From Rhodothermia bacterium (lineage in GTDB: Bacteria; Bacteroidota; Rhodothermia; Rhodothermales; UBA2364): a stretch of 64,000 nt of DNA. The DNA is taken from assembly GCA_017303715.1 (NCBI GenBank), contig JAFLBZ010000023.1:1-64000 (forward strand). Reading direction: 5' to 3'. Made by a program: the position numbers and the translations under genes. The notes beneath the pieces were generated by a model. That model was not told the DNA's origin, did no database searches, and saw only the letters and a program-made list of their open reading frames with translations. Each line of letters starts with the position of its first letter. Within the stretch, counting starts at the first letter, position 1. Below are positions 51,708 to 61,230 of the stretch, in pieces.

Positions 51708-53195
51708 ATGAAACGCTTCTTCCTGTTTTTATTTGTTTTTTTGACCGCTTGCACAGGAACACGGCCAGAACTCAACGGCCAGAACTCTTCAACGAAAAAC
51801 CCGCGTGAGCGCGTCATTGCCTCGGTGGATTCGCTCTTCAATTCGCCGCTGTTTAACCATGCACATTGGGGTGTTTTGGTCAAATCCCTTAGGACGGATG
51901 AAATTTGGTACGAGCGAAATGCAGATAAAATGTTCATGCCCGCCTCTAACGAGAAAATCATTACCGGAGCCGTTTCTTTGCAGAAATTAGGTCCAGATTT
52001 TCGTTATGTCACCACCATTGGTCATCGCGGAAGCATTGTAAATGGCGTACTAAAGGGCGATTTAGTGGTGTTTGGCAGTGGTGACCCCTCTTTTAATTTT
52101 CGATTTTGGGATGACAACCGTGCAGTACTAAAGAAATGGGCCAAACAATTAAAAAACAAAGGTATCCGAGAAATAACAGGAGACTTAATTGGCGACGACA
52201 ATGCCTTTGAAGATTATCCCTATGGCAGTGGGTGGCCTTTCGACGACTTTGACTATTACTACTCTGCCGAGATCGGCGCCTTTCAATTAAACGAAAACTA
52301 TATTGATCTTGAAATTATCCCGCCACGGGCTGCGGGCGAGGCCATGAAAGTACAACCCAGTACTCCAAGCCGTTATTACACAATCGAAAACAACCTCCAA
52401 GTGGTTCCAAACGGCCCCAATAGCATCACCATTTCCAGACCTTTTGGAACCAATCGCCTGATGCTAAAGGGACAAGTAACCTTAGGCGGCAATCCTCTTA
52501 CAGACGCTATTACCATTACCAACCCCACACTGTTTTTTATGACAGTCTTTAAGGAGGTTTTAGAAGCCGAAGGTATTAAAATCTCTGGGTCAGCACGCGA
52601 TTGCGATGACATCGTGGACTACAAGGGGAAACCAACCGATGTTACGGTGCTGGTCTCCGAGCAATCACCGCCTTTTTCTAAACTCTTGGCGGAAATGATG
52701 AAAGTAAGCCAAAACCTCTATGCGGAAACGTTTACCAAAACTTTAGGCTGGCAAACCACAGGAATCGGAAGTTTTGAGGCTGGAAAATCCATCGTACAGC
52801 AACAATTGGCGGAGTGGGGCATTCCCGCAAATACCTATGTTTATGCAGATGGTAGCGGTCTCTCCCGATATAATTATACCAGTCCACGTATCTTGTCAAA
52901 TGTCCTTACCCAAATGCGACACTCACCGCATTGGCTTGTTTTTTGGGAAGCGATGCCGATCGCTGGCATAGATGGAACCATTCGGAACCGCATGAAAACC
53001 GGTGCAGCCTTTAACAATTTGCGAGCAAAAACGGGAACCATTGCCAATACACGTAGCCTTTCCGGCTACTTAACCACCGCCGACGGCGAGGAGTTGGTAT
53101 TCTCATTTATGGTCAATGGTCATTTGCTGTCCTCCCGCGATGCCGATCGCATAACCGATACTGCCGCTAACCTCTTAGCCGGACTAAAGCGATAA
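51708..53195 (+). CDS. dacB: D-alanyl-D-alanine carboxypeptidase/endopeptidase (PBP4-type, S13)
   Basis: 495 residues. Lipobox FLTAC (Cys15), so a lipoprotein. The three penicillin-binding motifs of family S13 are S80-x-x-K83 (PASNEK), S-x-N in MKVSQNLYAE and KTG in RAKTGTIANTRS. Domains II and III, typical inserts of PBP4, lie between. It trims or cleaves peptidoglycan peptides and helps shape the wall. It starts 34 bp after the MoxR gene and could be in the same transcript, though the pairing may be incidental. Confidence 0.85.
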   Translation: MKRFFLFLFVFLTACTGTRPELNGQNSSTKNPRERVIASVDSLFNSPLFNHAHWGVLVKSLRTDEIWYERNADKMFMPASNEKIITGAVSLQKLGPDFRYVTTIGHRGSIVNGVLKGDLVVFGSGDPSFNFRFWDDNRAVLKKWAKQLKNKGIREITGDLIGDDNAFEDYPYGSGWPFDDFDYYYSAEIGAFQLNENYIDLEIIPPRAAGEAMKVQPSTPSRYYTIENNLQVVPNGPNSITISRPFGTNRLMLKGQVTLGGNPLTDAITITNPTLFFMTVFKEVLEAEGIKISGSARDCDDIVDYKGKPTDVTVLVSEQSPPFSKLLAEMMKVSQNLYAETFTKTLGWQTTGIGSFEAGKSIVQQQLAEWGIPANTYVYADGSGLSRYNYTSPRILSNVLTQMRHSPHWLVFWEAMPIAGIDGTIRNRMKTGAAFNNLRAKTGTIANTRSLSGYLTTADGEELVFSFMVNGHLLSSRDADRITDTAANLLAGLKR

Positions 53196-53243
53196 CAACA
53201 TAACTTGAAGTATCTTGATTTAGCCCAAAGCACACATAAAAAA

Positions 53244-53301
53244 GCATCTACACCCTGCTTGCCAAAGCCCAAAGGCCAAAAAGCAATGATAGTGTAGATG
53301 C
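53244..53301. terminator. Long hairpin between convergent genes
   Basis: GCATCTACAC (53244-53253) pairs perfectly with GTGTAGATGC (53292-53301); the loop can pair further (CTGCTT with AAGCA). Five to six A residues precede it, giving a T-run on the minus strand, so it should end the minus-strand transcript of the gene at 53322 and may also stop the dacB transcript. Confidence 0.65.
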
Positions 53302-53321
53302 AATACGTTACTTAAGCCGTC

Positions 53322-54542
53322 TTATGCCGGATAATCATGCGGCAATTCCACATTCACTGCCTCGTTCCAAGGTAAGCCATGCTGGTTTAAAAGAGCCATA
53401 AACGGATCAGGATTCAATTCCTCACAATTCCAAACCCCCGGTTTTAGCCATTCCGGATTGCTCAGCATGAGCATTGCGCCAATCATGGCCGGCACACCCG
53501 TCGTATAAGACACCCCTTGCGCCTGCACCTCACGCCATGCGTCTTGATGCTTACAATTATTCCACACATAATACGTGGTGTCTTCCCCTTGTTTGCCAAG
53601 TCCTTTTATTTGGCAGCCTATGGAGGTTTCGCCGGTGTAGCTTTCACCAAGCGAACCCGGCTCCGGTAACACTGCCTTCAAAAATTCTAAAGGCACAATG
53701 TCCATTCCTTGAAACTTGACGGGGGCAATGCTCGTCATGCCCACATTTTGTAAAACCGTTAGGTGGTTGATGTAAGCCTCTCCGAACGTCATCCAGAAAC
53801 GTGCCCGTTTAAGCGTAGGAAAGTTCTTCACCAAGGACTCCAACTCCTCGTGATACAAGACATAGCTTTCCTTTGGCCCAATTCCCGGATACGAAATAGG
53901 TTTATGAATGCTCATCGCCGGAATTTCCACCCATTCCCCATTTTCCCAGTACCGTCCGGGTTGAGTGATTTCGCGGATATTGATTTCCGGATTAAAGTTG
54001 GTTGCAAAAGCCTTTCCATGATCGCCCGCGTTACAATCTATAATATCTAAATAGTGCATCTCGGAAAAATGGTGTTTATTTGCATAGGCGGTAAAGACTT
54101 GTGTTACCCCCGGATCAAAGCCACAACCGAGTAGCGCCATAATGCCCGCTTTTTCGTAACGTTCACGATAAGCCCACTGCCACGAGTACTCGAACTTGGC
54201 CACATCCTTGGGTTCGTAATTTGCGGTGTCCAAATAATGTACACCCGTTTCGAGGCAGGCATCCATAATCGGCAAATCCTGATAAGGTAGTGCCACATTT
54301 ATTACCAATTTAGGCTCCACCCGCTCGATGAGTGCCGCCACCTGACGTGCATCATCGGCATCCACTTTGGCCGTATTCACATGAGAAAGTCCTAACTTGG
54401 CACAATCTCGCGCAATCGCATCGCATTTGGCGATCGTTCGGCTGGCTAAGGTGATCTTGCCAAACACGTTCGGATTCATGGCACATTTCTTGGTGACGAC
54501 ATTCCCGACGCCACCCGCGCCGATAATCAATACATCAGACAT
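53322..54542 (-). CDS. Saccharopine-dehydrogenase-family protein, probable carboxynorspermidine dehydrogenase
   Basis: 406 residues. N-terminal NAD(P) Rossmann motif GAGGVGNVVTKKC (residues 8-20), then SRTIAKCDAIARDC, NVALPYQDLPIMDACLETGVHYLDTANYEP, and ALLGCGFDPGVTQVFTAYA. The pattern matches Bacteroidota carboxynorspermidine (carboxyspermidine) dehydrogenase, which condenses a diamine with aspartate semialdehyde on the alternative spermidine pathway, rather than lysine-forming saccharopine dehydrogenase. The decarboxylase partner is not in the window, so the assignment rests on sequence look alone. Single gene. Confidence 0.75.
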   Translation of the reverse strand: MSDVLIIGAGGVGNVVTKKCAMNPNVFGKITLASRTIAKCDAIARDCAKLGLSHVNTAKVDADDARQVAALIERVEPKLVINVALPYQDLPIMDACLETGVHYLDTANYEPKDVAKFEYSWQWAYRERYEKAGIMALLGCGFDPGVTQVFTAYANKHHFSEMHYLDIIDCNAGDHGKAFATNFNPEINIREITQPGRYWENGEWVEIPAMSIHKPISYPGIGPKESYVLYHEELESLVKNFPTLKRARFWMTFGEAYINHLTVLQNVGMTSIAPVKFQGMDIVPLEFLKAVLPEPGSLGESYTGETSIGCQIKGLGKQGEDTTYYVWNNCKHQDAWREVQAQGVSYTTGVPAMIGAMLMLSNPEWLKPGVWNCEELNPDPFMALLNQHGLPWNEAVNVELPHDYPA

Positions 54543-54665
54543 GTTTTTTGCTTGTTATGAAGTTCTTAATTTCCCAATGGGGTCTAAACTACTATAATCA
54601 ACTCGCTTCTACTGATTTATTTTGGTCAATTTATCTGCAAGCATCATCCAAAATCAATCCCTACA

Positions 54666-54699
54666 CAAAAAGGCTGCCCATACACTTGGTTGGACAGCC
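54666..54699 (-). terminator. Terminator of the ribosomal/rpoA operon
   Basis: GGCTGCCCA (54672-54680) pairs with TGGACAGCC (54691-54699) with one mismatch; on the minus strand a run of five T residues follows. It lies 28 bp after the rplQ stop and ends the transcript that runs through the ribosomal gene block. Confidence 0.8.
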
Positions 54700-54726
54700 C
54701 TAAAATGGTTATTCAATAACCAATGT

Positions 54727-55185
54727 TTATTCTGATGCAGAAGAAGCCTCTTGCTTAGAAGTACCCTTTCCACGACGGGAACGACGGGTTTTTCTTTTTG
54801 CAGCCGAAGCACCATCTGGGCGGACATCGTTATAGTCCACCAATTCAATCATGGCCATTTCAGCGGCGTCACCTTTCCGCATTCCAAGACGGATTACGCG
54901 GGTATATCCACCGTTCCGGCCAGAAATCTTGTCGGCAACTTCGCCAAAAAGTTCTTTTACCGCTTCTTTGTCTTGCAAACTACGAAACGCCTCACGACGA
55001 TTGTGCATCGTGTCTGCTTTTGCGCGGTTGATAATAGACTCCACATGCTGACGAAGTGCTTTTGCCTTCGGTAATGTTGTGGTGATCCGTTTATGCTGAA
55101 TCAGTGCCGTAGAAAGGGCCATCATCGTCGCTTTGCGGTGCGATGCAGTGCGGCCAAGTCTGGATTCTTTAACTCCGTGTCTCAT
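54727..55185 (-). CDS. rplQ: Ribosomal protein bL17
   Basis: 152 residues. Conserved L17 core: MRHGVKESRLGRTASHRKATMMALSTALIQHKRITTTLPKAKALR at the start and VELVDY-type end (MIELVDYNDV) near residue 118, followed by a basic Lys/Arg/Ser-rich tail (about 125-152) that is longer than in E. coli L17 but usual in Bacteroidota. Last gene of the block, 82 bp after rpoA, before a terminator. Confidence 0.95.
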   Translation of the reverse strand: MRHGVKESRLGRTASHRKATMMALSTALIQHKRITTTLPKAKALRQHVESIINRAKADTMHNRREAFRSLQDKEAVKELFGEVADKISGRNGGYTRVIRLGMRKGDAAEMAMIELVDYNDVRPDGASAAKRKTRRSRRGKGTSKQEASSASE

Positions 55186-55267
55186 GATGTTTTCTAAAGA
55201 AGGTCGTGTGCGTATTTAGGGTGTGCAGGTAGTCTGGCTTTATGCCCCACGCCGCACACGAAAAAGG

Positions 55268-56257
55268 TTAGTCTTCGAGATACTTATCTACATCCGTTCC
55301 GAAACGTAGGTTACGTTCCTCCAATACTTGCGCCAATTCCATCAGCGATTTCCGCCCAAAGTTGCGGAACTTAAGCATTTCTGATTCTTCACGGCGTACC
55401 AAGTCCCCGATGGTCTTGATATTGGCAGCCTTCAGGCAGTTGTGCGCACGAACCGAAAGCTCCAATTCGTCCACACTTTGTAGAAGCAGGGATCGAACCC
55501 TTTGAACTTCCTCGTCCACCTCTTTAACGGCCACCATTGGTTCTGGCTCTTCGTCCATCCGGACAAACAAGTTAATGTGGTCGCGCAAGATTTTTGCAGC
55601 CTCAGTAATGGCTTCTTCAGGAGAAATAGAACCATCCGTTTCCAATTCCAACGTCAGGCGCTCATAGTCCACACGTTGGCCTACCCGCGTAGGGGTTACA
55701 TGGTATTGAACGGACTTGATCGGCGTATAGATTGCATCTATAGCAATGACCCCAATGGGATCATCTGCACGCTTATTGTCCGCAGCTGGGATGTACCCAC
55801 GCCCACGGCCTAATCTAAGTTCAACAATGAGGCGAGCAGATTCTGCCAAGGTTGCAATATGATGGTTCTGATTAAGTACCTCATACTCTCCAGTAGCATC
55901 TGCAATGTCTTTTGCCGTCCAGTTTCCCGGCCCTTTGAGCGTCAGAAAGATTGGATTTTCTGGCTCATCGTCATATTTAAGGCGAACCCCTTTCAGGTTG
56001 AGAATCACCTCAACAACATCTTCAGATACCCCGGGGATCGTAGAAAATTCGTGCTGAACCCCGTCTATTTTAAGCGCCGTAATGGCCGTCCCTTCCAAGG
56101 AAGAGAGCAATACCCGACGAAACGCATTACCGATGGTCACACCAAAACCTCTTTCGAGCGGCTGAATCGCAAAACGGCCGTACTTAGGGTTTAATTCTTC
56201 TACTTGTACGCCTTCCGGCATTTTAAGGGCAGTGGTGCTCATAGTATTCAATTGCAT
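55268..56257 (-). CDS. rpoA: RNA polymerase alpha subunit
   Basis: 329 residues. N-terminal assembly domain ([52 protein letters not shown]), and C-terminal alpha-CTD ([48 protein letters not shown]). All parts are full length. The ATG at 56257 and an in-frame ATG at 56242 ([11 protein letters not shown]) are both possible. It lies 97 bp after rpsD. Confidence 0.95.
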   Translation of the reverse strand: [329 protein letters not shown]

Positions 56258-56354
56258 GTTTTTATCTTAAGAAAATCGGTAGAGGCGCATTTAATCACCT
56301 TTACCATAGCACCTTTGTTTAAACTATACCTACTGTAATATCCAACATGTGGTC

Positions 56355-56957
56355 TTACTTAGAGTAGAGTTCGACGATGAGTTGTTCCTTAATGTTCTCC
56401 GGAATGTCTTCGCGGCGCGGATTCTCCAGATACTTTCCGGTCAACATATTTCGGTCAACTTCCATCCACGTAACCGTCCGACGGTTACGGCTCAGATTGT
56501 CTAAAACCACAGACAATTGGCGACTCTTCGGACGAATAGCAATGACATCTCCCGGACGAATCTGATAGGAGGGGATGTTGACCGGATGATCATTGACGGT
56601 AATATGGCAGTGTGTTACCAACTGCCGAGCTTGGCGGCGTGTACGCCCAAAACCCAAGCGATAAACAACGTTATCCAAGCGTGCTTCCAAGAATTGGAGC
56701 AGGTTCTCGCCCGTAACCCCTTTCCGGCGGTGGGCTTTTTCAAACAAATTGCGGAACTGGCGCTCCAACAATCCATAAATGTGCTTGGCCTTTTGTTTTT
56801 CTTTGAGCTGAATAGAGTATTCGCTTTCCTTGCCACGACGGGATGGCCCATGTTGTCCGGGTGGGTAAGGCTTGCGCTCAAGCGATTTACTCGGACCAAA
56901 AATGGGTTCACGGAACCGTCTGGCTAGTTTTTGTTTGGGGCCTCTGTAACGAGCCAT
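56355..56957 (-). CDS. rpsD: Ribosomal protein uS4
   Basis: 200 residues, full length, Bacteroidota/Gram-positive type without the Cys-rich zinc N-terminus: MARYRGPKQKLARRFREPIFGPSKSLERK, then the S4 RNA-binding domain with LEARLDNVVYRLGFGRTRRQARQLVTHCHITVN. S4 nucleates 30S assembly and in many bacteria represses its own operon. The 127-bp leader before it holds two hairpins (57001-57062). Confidence 0.95.
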   Translation of the reverse strand: MARYRGPKQKLARRFREPIFGPSKSLERKPYPPGQHGPSRRGKESEYSIQLKEKQKAKHIYGLLERQFRNLFEKAHRRKGVTGENLLQFLEARLDNVVYRLGFGRTRRQARQLVTHCHITVNDHPVNIPSYQIRPGDVIAIRPKSRQLSVVLDNLSRNRRTVTWMEVDRNMLTGKYLENPRREDIPENIKEQLIVELYSK

Positions 56958-57000
56958 TTTTTTCTCCTCTTTTATAGGTAGTGCTTACGGGGATAGCTAA

Positions 57001-57062
57001 CACCTTACAAAAGGTGTAGAAAGTGCGCCCGAAAAGCCTGCTAACCCAATCAGGTTAACAGG
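57001..57062 (-). promoter_or_regulatory. Two adjacent hairpins upstream of rpsD
   Basis: CACCTT/AAGGTG (57001-57006 with 57011-57016, loop ACAA) and a ten-bp stem with one mismatch (57037-57046 with 57053-57062), both in the gap between rpsK and rpsD. The second is followed on the minus strand by a short T-run. It could be an attenuator, a partial terminator or an S4-binding leader. Confidence 0.4.
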
Positions 57063-57084
57063 AGGGTTTGGGAATAAATACGAA

Positions 57085-57495
57085 TTAGACGCGGCGACGC
57101 TTTGGTGGGCGACAACCGTTGTGTGGAATTGGGGTCGTATCACGGATCGTCAACACATCAATGCCTGCTGACGCAATGGCACGAATGGCCGACTCCCGCC
57201 CAGATCCCGGTCCTTTCACAAATACATCTACTTTGCGCAGCCCTAAATCAAAGGCTTCTTTTGCTGCATTGGCAGCAGCTACTTGCGCAGCATAAGGCGT
57301 ATTCTTCCGGCTTCCTTTAAATCCCATTTTCCCGGCTGAAGCCCAAGCAATTGCATTTCCCGAAGAGTCCGTCAGCGTAACGAGTACGTTATTAAAGGTC
57401 GCTTGAATGTAAGCATACCCTTCGGGGGTAACATTTGCTTTTTTCTTTTTACGAGCCGCAGCCGCCGCTTTTTGTGCAGCAGATTGTTTTGCCAT
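57085..57495 (-). CDS. rpsK: Ribosomal protein uS11
   Basis: 136 residues. Typical core [70 protein letters not shown] and conserved C-terminus [13 protein letters not shown]-terminal Lys/Ala-rich extension of about 20 residues. Platform protein of the 30S subunit near the E-site mRNA path. It follows rpsM by 110 bp. Confidence 0.95.
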   Translation of the reverse strand: MAKQSAAQKAAAAARKKKKANVTPEGYAYIQATFNNVLVTLTDSSGNAIAWASAGKMGFKGSRKNTPYAAQVAAANAAKEAFDLGLRKVDVFVKGPGSGRESAIRAIASAGIDVLTIRDTTPIPHNGCRPPKRRRV

Positions 57496-57605
57496 GGTTT
57501 TACTAAACTGGTTTTCCTAAACTTAAGCCATCTATCCAGCAAAGGATTGCAGGCTGTTGAACCCAGCCCATATTCCTAAAGCAAGAAATACGGGATACGT
57601 TCCTG

Positions 57606-57986
57606 TTACTTCTTCGGAGCCTTTTTCTTTCCGGCAACGGTACGACGGCGTCCCTTTCGGGTACGTGCATTCGTCTTGGTACGTTGCCCACGAACTGGCA
57701 ACCCTTTGCGGTGACGAAGTCCGCGATAACACTTGATGTCCATCAATCGTTTGATGTTCAACTGAATCTCGGTTCGCAGTTGCCCTTCCACCACATATTC
57801 GTCCTCGACGATGCGGCGGATGGTTGCGGTTTCGTCTTCGCTCCAGGAAGATGCTTTCCGGTCTGGGTCAATTTCTGCTTTGGCAAGTACATCCTTAGCA
57901 TTGTTTACCCCAATACCAAAGACATAACTTAACGAAATGTCTCCGCGCTTGTTAGCGGGAATATCTACACCTGCAATACGTGGCAT
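57606..57986 (-). CDS. rpsM: Ribosomal protein uS13
   Basis: 126 residues, full length. [26 protein letters not shown], the central [49 protein letters not shown] match, and a C-terminal basic extension ([12 protein letters not shown]) reaching the tRNA sites. It contacts the 50S subunit and P-site tRNA. It begins 15 bp after rpmJ. Confidence 0.95.
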   Translation of the reverse strand: MPRIAGVDIPANKRGDISLSYVFGIGVNNAKDVLAKAEIDPDRKASSWSEDETATIRRIVEDEYVVEGQLRTEIQLNIKRLMDIKCYRGLRHRKGLPVRGQRTKTNARTRKGRRRTVAGKKKAPKK

Positions 57987-58001
57987 ATCCGTTCTGGCTT
58001 T

Positions 58002-58118
58002 TTATCCCTGACGCTGTTTATGCTTCGGGTTCTTCTTGTTAATGATGTAAACGCGACCTTTGCGACGAACAATTTTGTCTTCAGAGGAACGCTTTTTTAC
58101 GCTTGCTCGTACTTTCAT
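58002..58118 (-). CDS. rpmJ: Ribosomal protein bL36 (zinc-free form)
   Basis: 38 residues from the ATG at 58118 to a TAA at 58002: starts [20 protein letters not shown] and ends NPKHKQRQG. It is the smallest 50S protein and is easily missed because of its length. The zinc-binding residues of the usual form (C-x2-C ... C ... H) are gone: the first two Cys positions are Ser and Asp-like, the third is Asn, and only the last His remains. This is the Cys-minus form that replaces the zinc protein. It lies between infA and rpsM. Confidence 0.95.
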   Translation of the reverse strand: MKVRASVKKRSSEDKIVRRKGRVYIINKKNPKHKQRQG

Positions 58119-58194
58119 TGTCTTGATACAATTATATATTACGGGGAAACGTTCGGGTGTAGCTTCTTACAGAAAACCAAACCCGTACTTTCAA

Positions 58195-58413
58195 TTATTT
58201 ATAACGATATACAATTCTTCCTTTGCTCAGGTCATACGGCGAGAGTTCTACCGTTACCCGATCTCCGGGAAGAATTTTAATAAAGTGCATCCGCATTTTA
58301 CCCGAAAGCAGGCCCAATATTTCGTGGCCGTTTTCCAGTCTTACCCGGAACTGTGCGTTGGGTAGGGCTTCTACCACAGCGCCATCTTGTTTGATTGCAT
58401 TTTGCTTGGCCAT
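58195..58413 (-). CDS. infA: Translation initiation factor IF-1
   Basis: 72 residues, single OB-fold: [72 protein letters not shown]. It matches bacterial IF-1 along its whole length. It helps place the initiator tRNA. It lies 21 bp after map. Confidence 0.95.
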   Translation of the reverse strand: MAKQNAIKQDGAVVEALPNAQFRVRLENGHEILGLLSGKMRMHFIKILPGDRVTVELSPYDLSKGRIVYRYK

Positions 58414-58434
58414 TTTTAATGCACCTCTGTCGTT

Positions 58435-59235
58435 TTATTTATATGGAGGTGTCACAACCTCTTCAATGTAATCCCACATGCTAATAATTTCTGGCACACC
58501 TTTACGGACACATACCATATGTTCGTAGTGTGCTGCCGCTTTTCCGTCTTCCGTCTTCACCGTCCAACCATCTTCCATGAAGCACACCTTTTCCGTTCCG
58601 GCATTAATCATCGGTTCGATACAAATGGTCAGCCCTTCCCTGAGCTTTTTACCATCGCCTCTTTTACCATGATTCGGAATTTGTGGATCTTCGTGCAACG
58701 CTCTTCCAACTCCGTGCCCGACCAATTCCTTCACTACACCAAACCCGCGACTTTCGCAATATTGCTGAACACTATATCCAATATCTCCGACACGGTTCCC
58801 GGCACGAGCACGGTCTATTCCTTCATAGAGCGACTCGGCAGTAACTTTCAGGAGAGCCTTTTTATCCGGCGTGATCTCCCCAATCGCAAAAGTATAGGCA
58901 AAGTCCCCAAAAAAGCCATCTAATTCCGCGCCACAATCCACCGATAAAATATCGCCTTCTTGCAACACATAATCATTGGGTATCCCATGTACCACGACTT
59001 CGTTTACCGAAAGACACAAGGAGCCGGGGAAGGGGTGATCGGGATGAGGCCCCGGATACCCTTTAAAGGCTGGCCTTGCATTGTGGCTAAGGATATAATC
59101 TTCTGCAATCTGATCCAATTCAAAAGTTGTAATACCAGGTCTCACGTATTTTGCCACTTCACCCAAGGTTTTGCCTACCAATTCGGCAGCACTTCTGAGT
59201 TTAGCAATTTCATTAGGCAGTTTTAAGTGGATCAT
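58435..59235 (-). CDS. map: Methionine aminopeptidase type I
   Basis: 266 residues. Removes the initiator Met from new proteins. Metal ligands in the conserved places: CGAELDGFFGDFAYTF (two Asp), GHGVGRALHEDPQIPNHG (His) and ICIEPMINAG (Glu), HYEHMVCV near the end (Glu/His). Located between secY and infA as in many Bacteroidota. Confidence 0.95.
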   Translation of the reverse strand: MIHLKLPNEIAKLRSAAELVGKTLGEVAKYVRPGITTFELDQIAEDYILSHNARPAFKGYPGPHPDHPFPGSLCLSVNEVVVHGIPNDYVLQEGDILSVDCGAELDGFFGDFAYTFAIGEITPDKKALLKVTAESLYEGIDRARAGNRVGDIGYSVQQYCESRGFGVVKELVGHGVGRALHEDPQIPNHGKRGDGKKLREGLTICIEPMINAGTEKVCFMEDGWTVKTEDGKAAAHYEHMVCVRKGVPEIISMWDYIEEVVTPPYK

Positions 59236-59287
59236 CGCAGTCAGTTTCGGTCACAATCAAACAGGGATTTATTTCCGCAACAAAGGA

Positions 59288-60598
59288 TTACATGCGGCCA
59301 CGCATCCGGCCACTCTTCATGAAGCCGTCGTAGCGTCGCATCAACAGATGGCTTTCAATTTGCTGAAGGGTATCCAAGGTTACTTGTACCATGATTAACA
59401 AACTTGTACCACCAAAAAACTGTGCCCATCCTTGGTCTATCCCAAGGGCAGTCGCAACAGTTGGCAAAACCGCAATAATGCCCAAGAAGATTGCCCCCGG
59501 AAGTGTAACACGGGTAAGAATGTTATCTACAAACTCACTCGTTTGCTTACCCGGACGAATCCCCGGAATAAAGCCACCATTGCGCTTCATGTCATCTGCC
59601 ATATTCTTTGGGTTCACAGCAATAGCCGTATAAAAATAGGTAAAGAACACGATTAGGATAAAGAAGAAGAGGGCATGCCAAAATCCAGTATAATCCCCAA
59701 AAATGACACCCACACTTTGCCAGAATGGGCTGTCTGGGAAAAATAGCGCAATCGTTGTAGGAATGAACAAAATAGACTGTGCAAAGATAATGGGCATTAC
59801 ACCCGCAGCATTAATCTTAATCGGAAGGTATTGGGTACTCCCCCCCATAACCTTTCGGCCCACTACCCGTTTAGCATATTGCACCGGAATACGACGAACC
59901 CCTTGAGACACCCAAACCACAGCGGCAATAATGAGCAACCAAATCAAAATCTCAATGATGAAGATAAAGAGGTTACCATTTACGCCCGCCGTCGCTTCGT
60001 TATAGAGGCTGTGTGGCAATCTGGCTACAATACCTATCGTAATGATCAGCGATATCCCGTTTCCAATCCCAGCCTCTGTTATTCGCTCTCCCAACCACAT
60101 GACGAAGATTGTCCCTGCCGTTAGTACAATGATTGTAGAGATATAGAAGGTGAGGTGACTCACCGTTATGGCTTGGCTTGATGTCCCAAGTAATTGGATG
60201 GCATAACCATATGCTTGAAATGCCGTTACCAATACCGTTCCTTGGCGTGTCAGTTGGTTAATCTTCCTTCTTCCTTCCTCACCCTCGCGCTGCAACTTTT
60301 GGAAGTAGGGTACGACAGCTCCCATTAACTGAACGATAATGGAAACCGTGATATAGGGCATAATACCCAAGGCAAATATTCCGGCCTTTGCAAATGCTCC
60401 ACCAACAAAAAGGTCTATCAGACCAAAAATATTGTTGGGCGAACTTTGAGAGGCGATCAACTGTGCCGGATCAACGCCCGGCAGGGTCACATAGGTACCG
60501 ATCCGATATACAGCAAGCAAGGAAAGCGTATAGATAATGCGTTTCCGCAATTCTTCTATGCGCCATATGTTTCGCAAGCTATCAACAAATCCAGCCAT
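59288..60598 (-). CDS. secY: Preprotein translocase subunit SecY
   Basis: 436 residues, ten transmembrane helices. Core channel of Sec export. Signatures: GTYVTLPGVDPAQL near the start, FALGIMPYITVSIIVQLMGAVVPYFQKLQREGEEGRRKINQLTR, PIKINAAGVMPIIFAQS and the last-helix region GTSLLIMVQVTLDTLQQIESHLLMRRYDGFM. It sits between rplO and map. It exports among others the T9SS-bound and lipoprotein precursors in this window. Confidence 0.95.
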   Translation of the reverse strand: MAGFVDSLRNIWRIEELRKRIIYTLSLLAVYRIGTYVTLPGVDPAQLIASQSSPNNIFGLIDLFVGGAFAKAGIFALGIMPYITVSIIVQLMGAVVPYFQKLQREGEEGRRKINQLTRQGTVLVTAFQAYGYAIQLLGTSSQAITVSHLTFYISTIIVLTAGTIFVMWLGERITEAGIGNGISLIITIGIVARLPHSLYNEATAGVNGNLFIFIIEILIWLLIIAAVVWVSQGVRRIPVQYAKRVVGRKVMGGSTQYLPIKINAAGVMPIIFAQSILFIPTTIALFFPDSPFWQSVGVIFGDYTGFWHALFFFILIVFFTYFYTAIAVNPKNMADDMKRNGGFIPGIRPGKQTSEFVDNILTRVTLPGAIFLGIIAVLPTVATALGIDQGWAQFFGGTSLLIMVQVTLDTLQQIESHLLMRRYDGFMKSGRMRGRM

Positions 60599-60663
60599 AT
60601 AGGTAGAGTATGAATGTCAAAAATAAATGAGTATGCGGTATAAACACCCGAAACGTACGGGCT

Positions 60664-61140
60664 TTAGGCGCTTTCTTGTCCTTGACCTGCAACGGTTGCT
60701 GAACCTCCGGCCCCTTCTATTTTTGTTTTTGCTGACTCACTGAAGGCATGGGCAGTTACATTCAATGCAACGGCTATTTCGCCTGCTCCCAACACCTTAA
60801 TCAGATCTGTTTTACCAGCAAGTCCCAAAGCAACAAAGGTATCAGGACTAATTGGCTCTGATGGGTTTAGCCGTCCTTCTTCCACAAGTTGGGAAAGGCG
60901 ATTTAGGTTGATGGGGTTATATGAAACGCGAAAACGGTTTTTGAAGCCGAATTTAGGAATACGGCGTTGGAGTGGCATTTGCCCCCCCTCAAACCAAGCG
61001 CGGAATTTAGCACCAGATCGGCTTTTGGCACCATTGTGCCCACGGGCAGATGTTTTCCCTGTACCAGACCCTTGACCACGTCCTACACGTTTACGATTGC
61101 GCGTAGAACCCGTTGCGGGCTTTAGATTACTCAGGTTCAT
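60664..61140 (-). CDS. rplO: Ribosomal protein uL15
   Basis: 158 residues. N-terminal LSNLKPATGSTRNRKRVGRGQGSGTGKTSARGHNGAKSRSG is the L15 signature; the C-terminal part is GAGEIAVALNVTAHAFSESAKTKIEGAGG. It is a bit longer than E. coli L15 at the C-terminus (extra ...ATVAGQGQESA). It assembles late into the 50S subunit. A 184-bp gap with a hairpin precedes it, unusual for the rpmD-rplO junction. Confidence 0.95.
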   Translation of the reverse strand: MNLSNLKPATGSTRNRKRVGRGQGSGTGKTSARGHNGAKSRSGAKFRAWFEGGQMPLQRRIPKFGFKNRFRVSYNPINLNRLSQLVEEGRLNPSEPISPDTFVALGLAGKTDLIKVLGAGEIAVALNVTAHAFSESAKTKIEGAGGSATVAGQGQESA

Positions 61141-61230
61141 GGTTTCAATTGGCTTTAGTCGCCCGAACGGTCAGTCCCGCCGGACTCGCTTGTTAAAAAC
61201 ATTTCGCTCACAATGTTGTGGGCAACAAGG

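Noticed and set aside
55488-55502. GGGATCGAACCC, looks like a tRNA T-arm
   Set aside because: It lies inside rpoA and codes for R-V-R-S-L-L-L; no acceptor or anticodon stem can be drawn around it.
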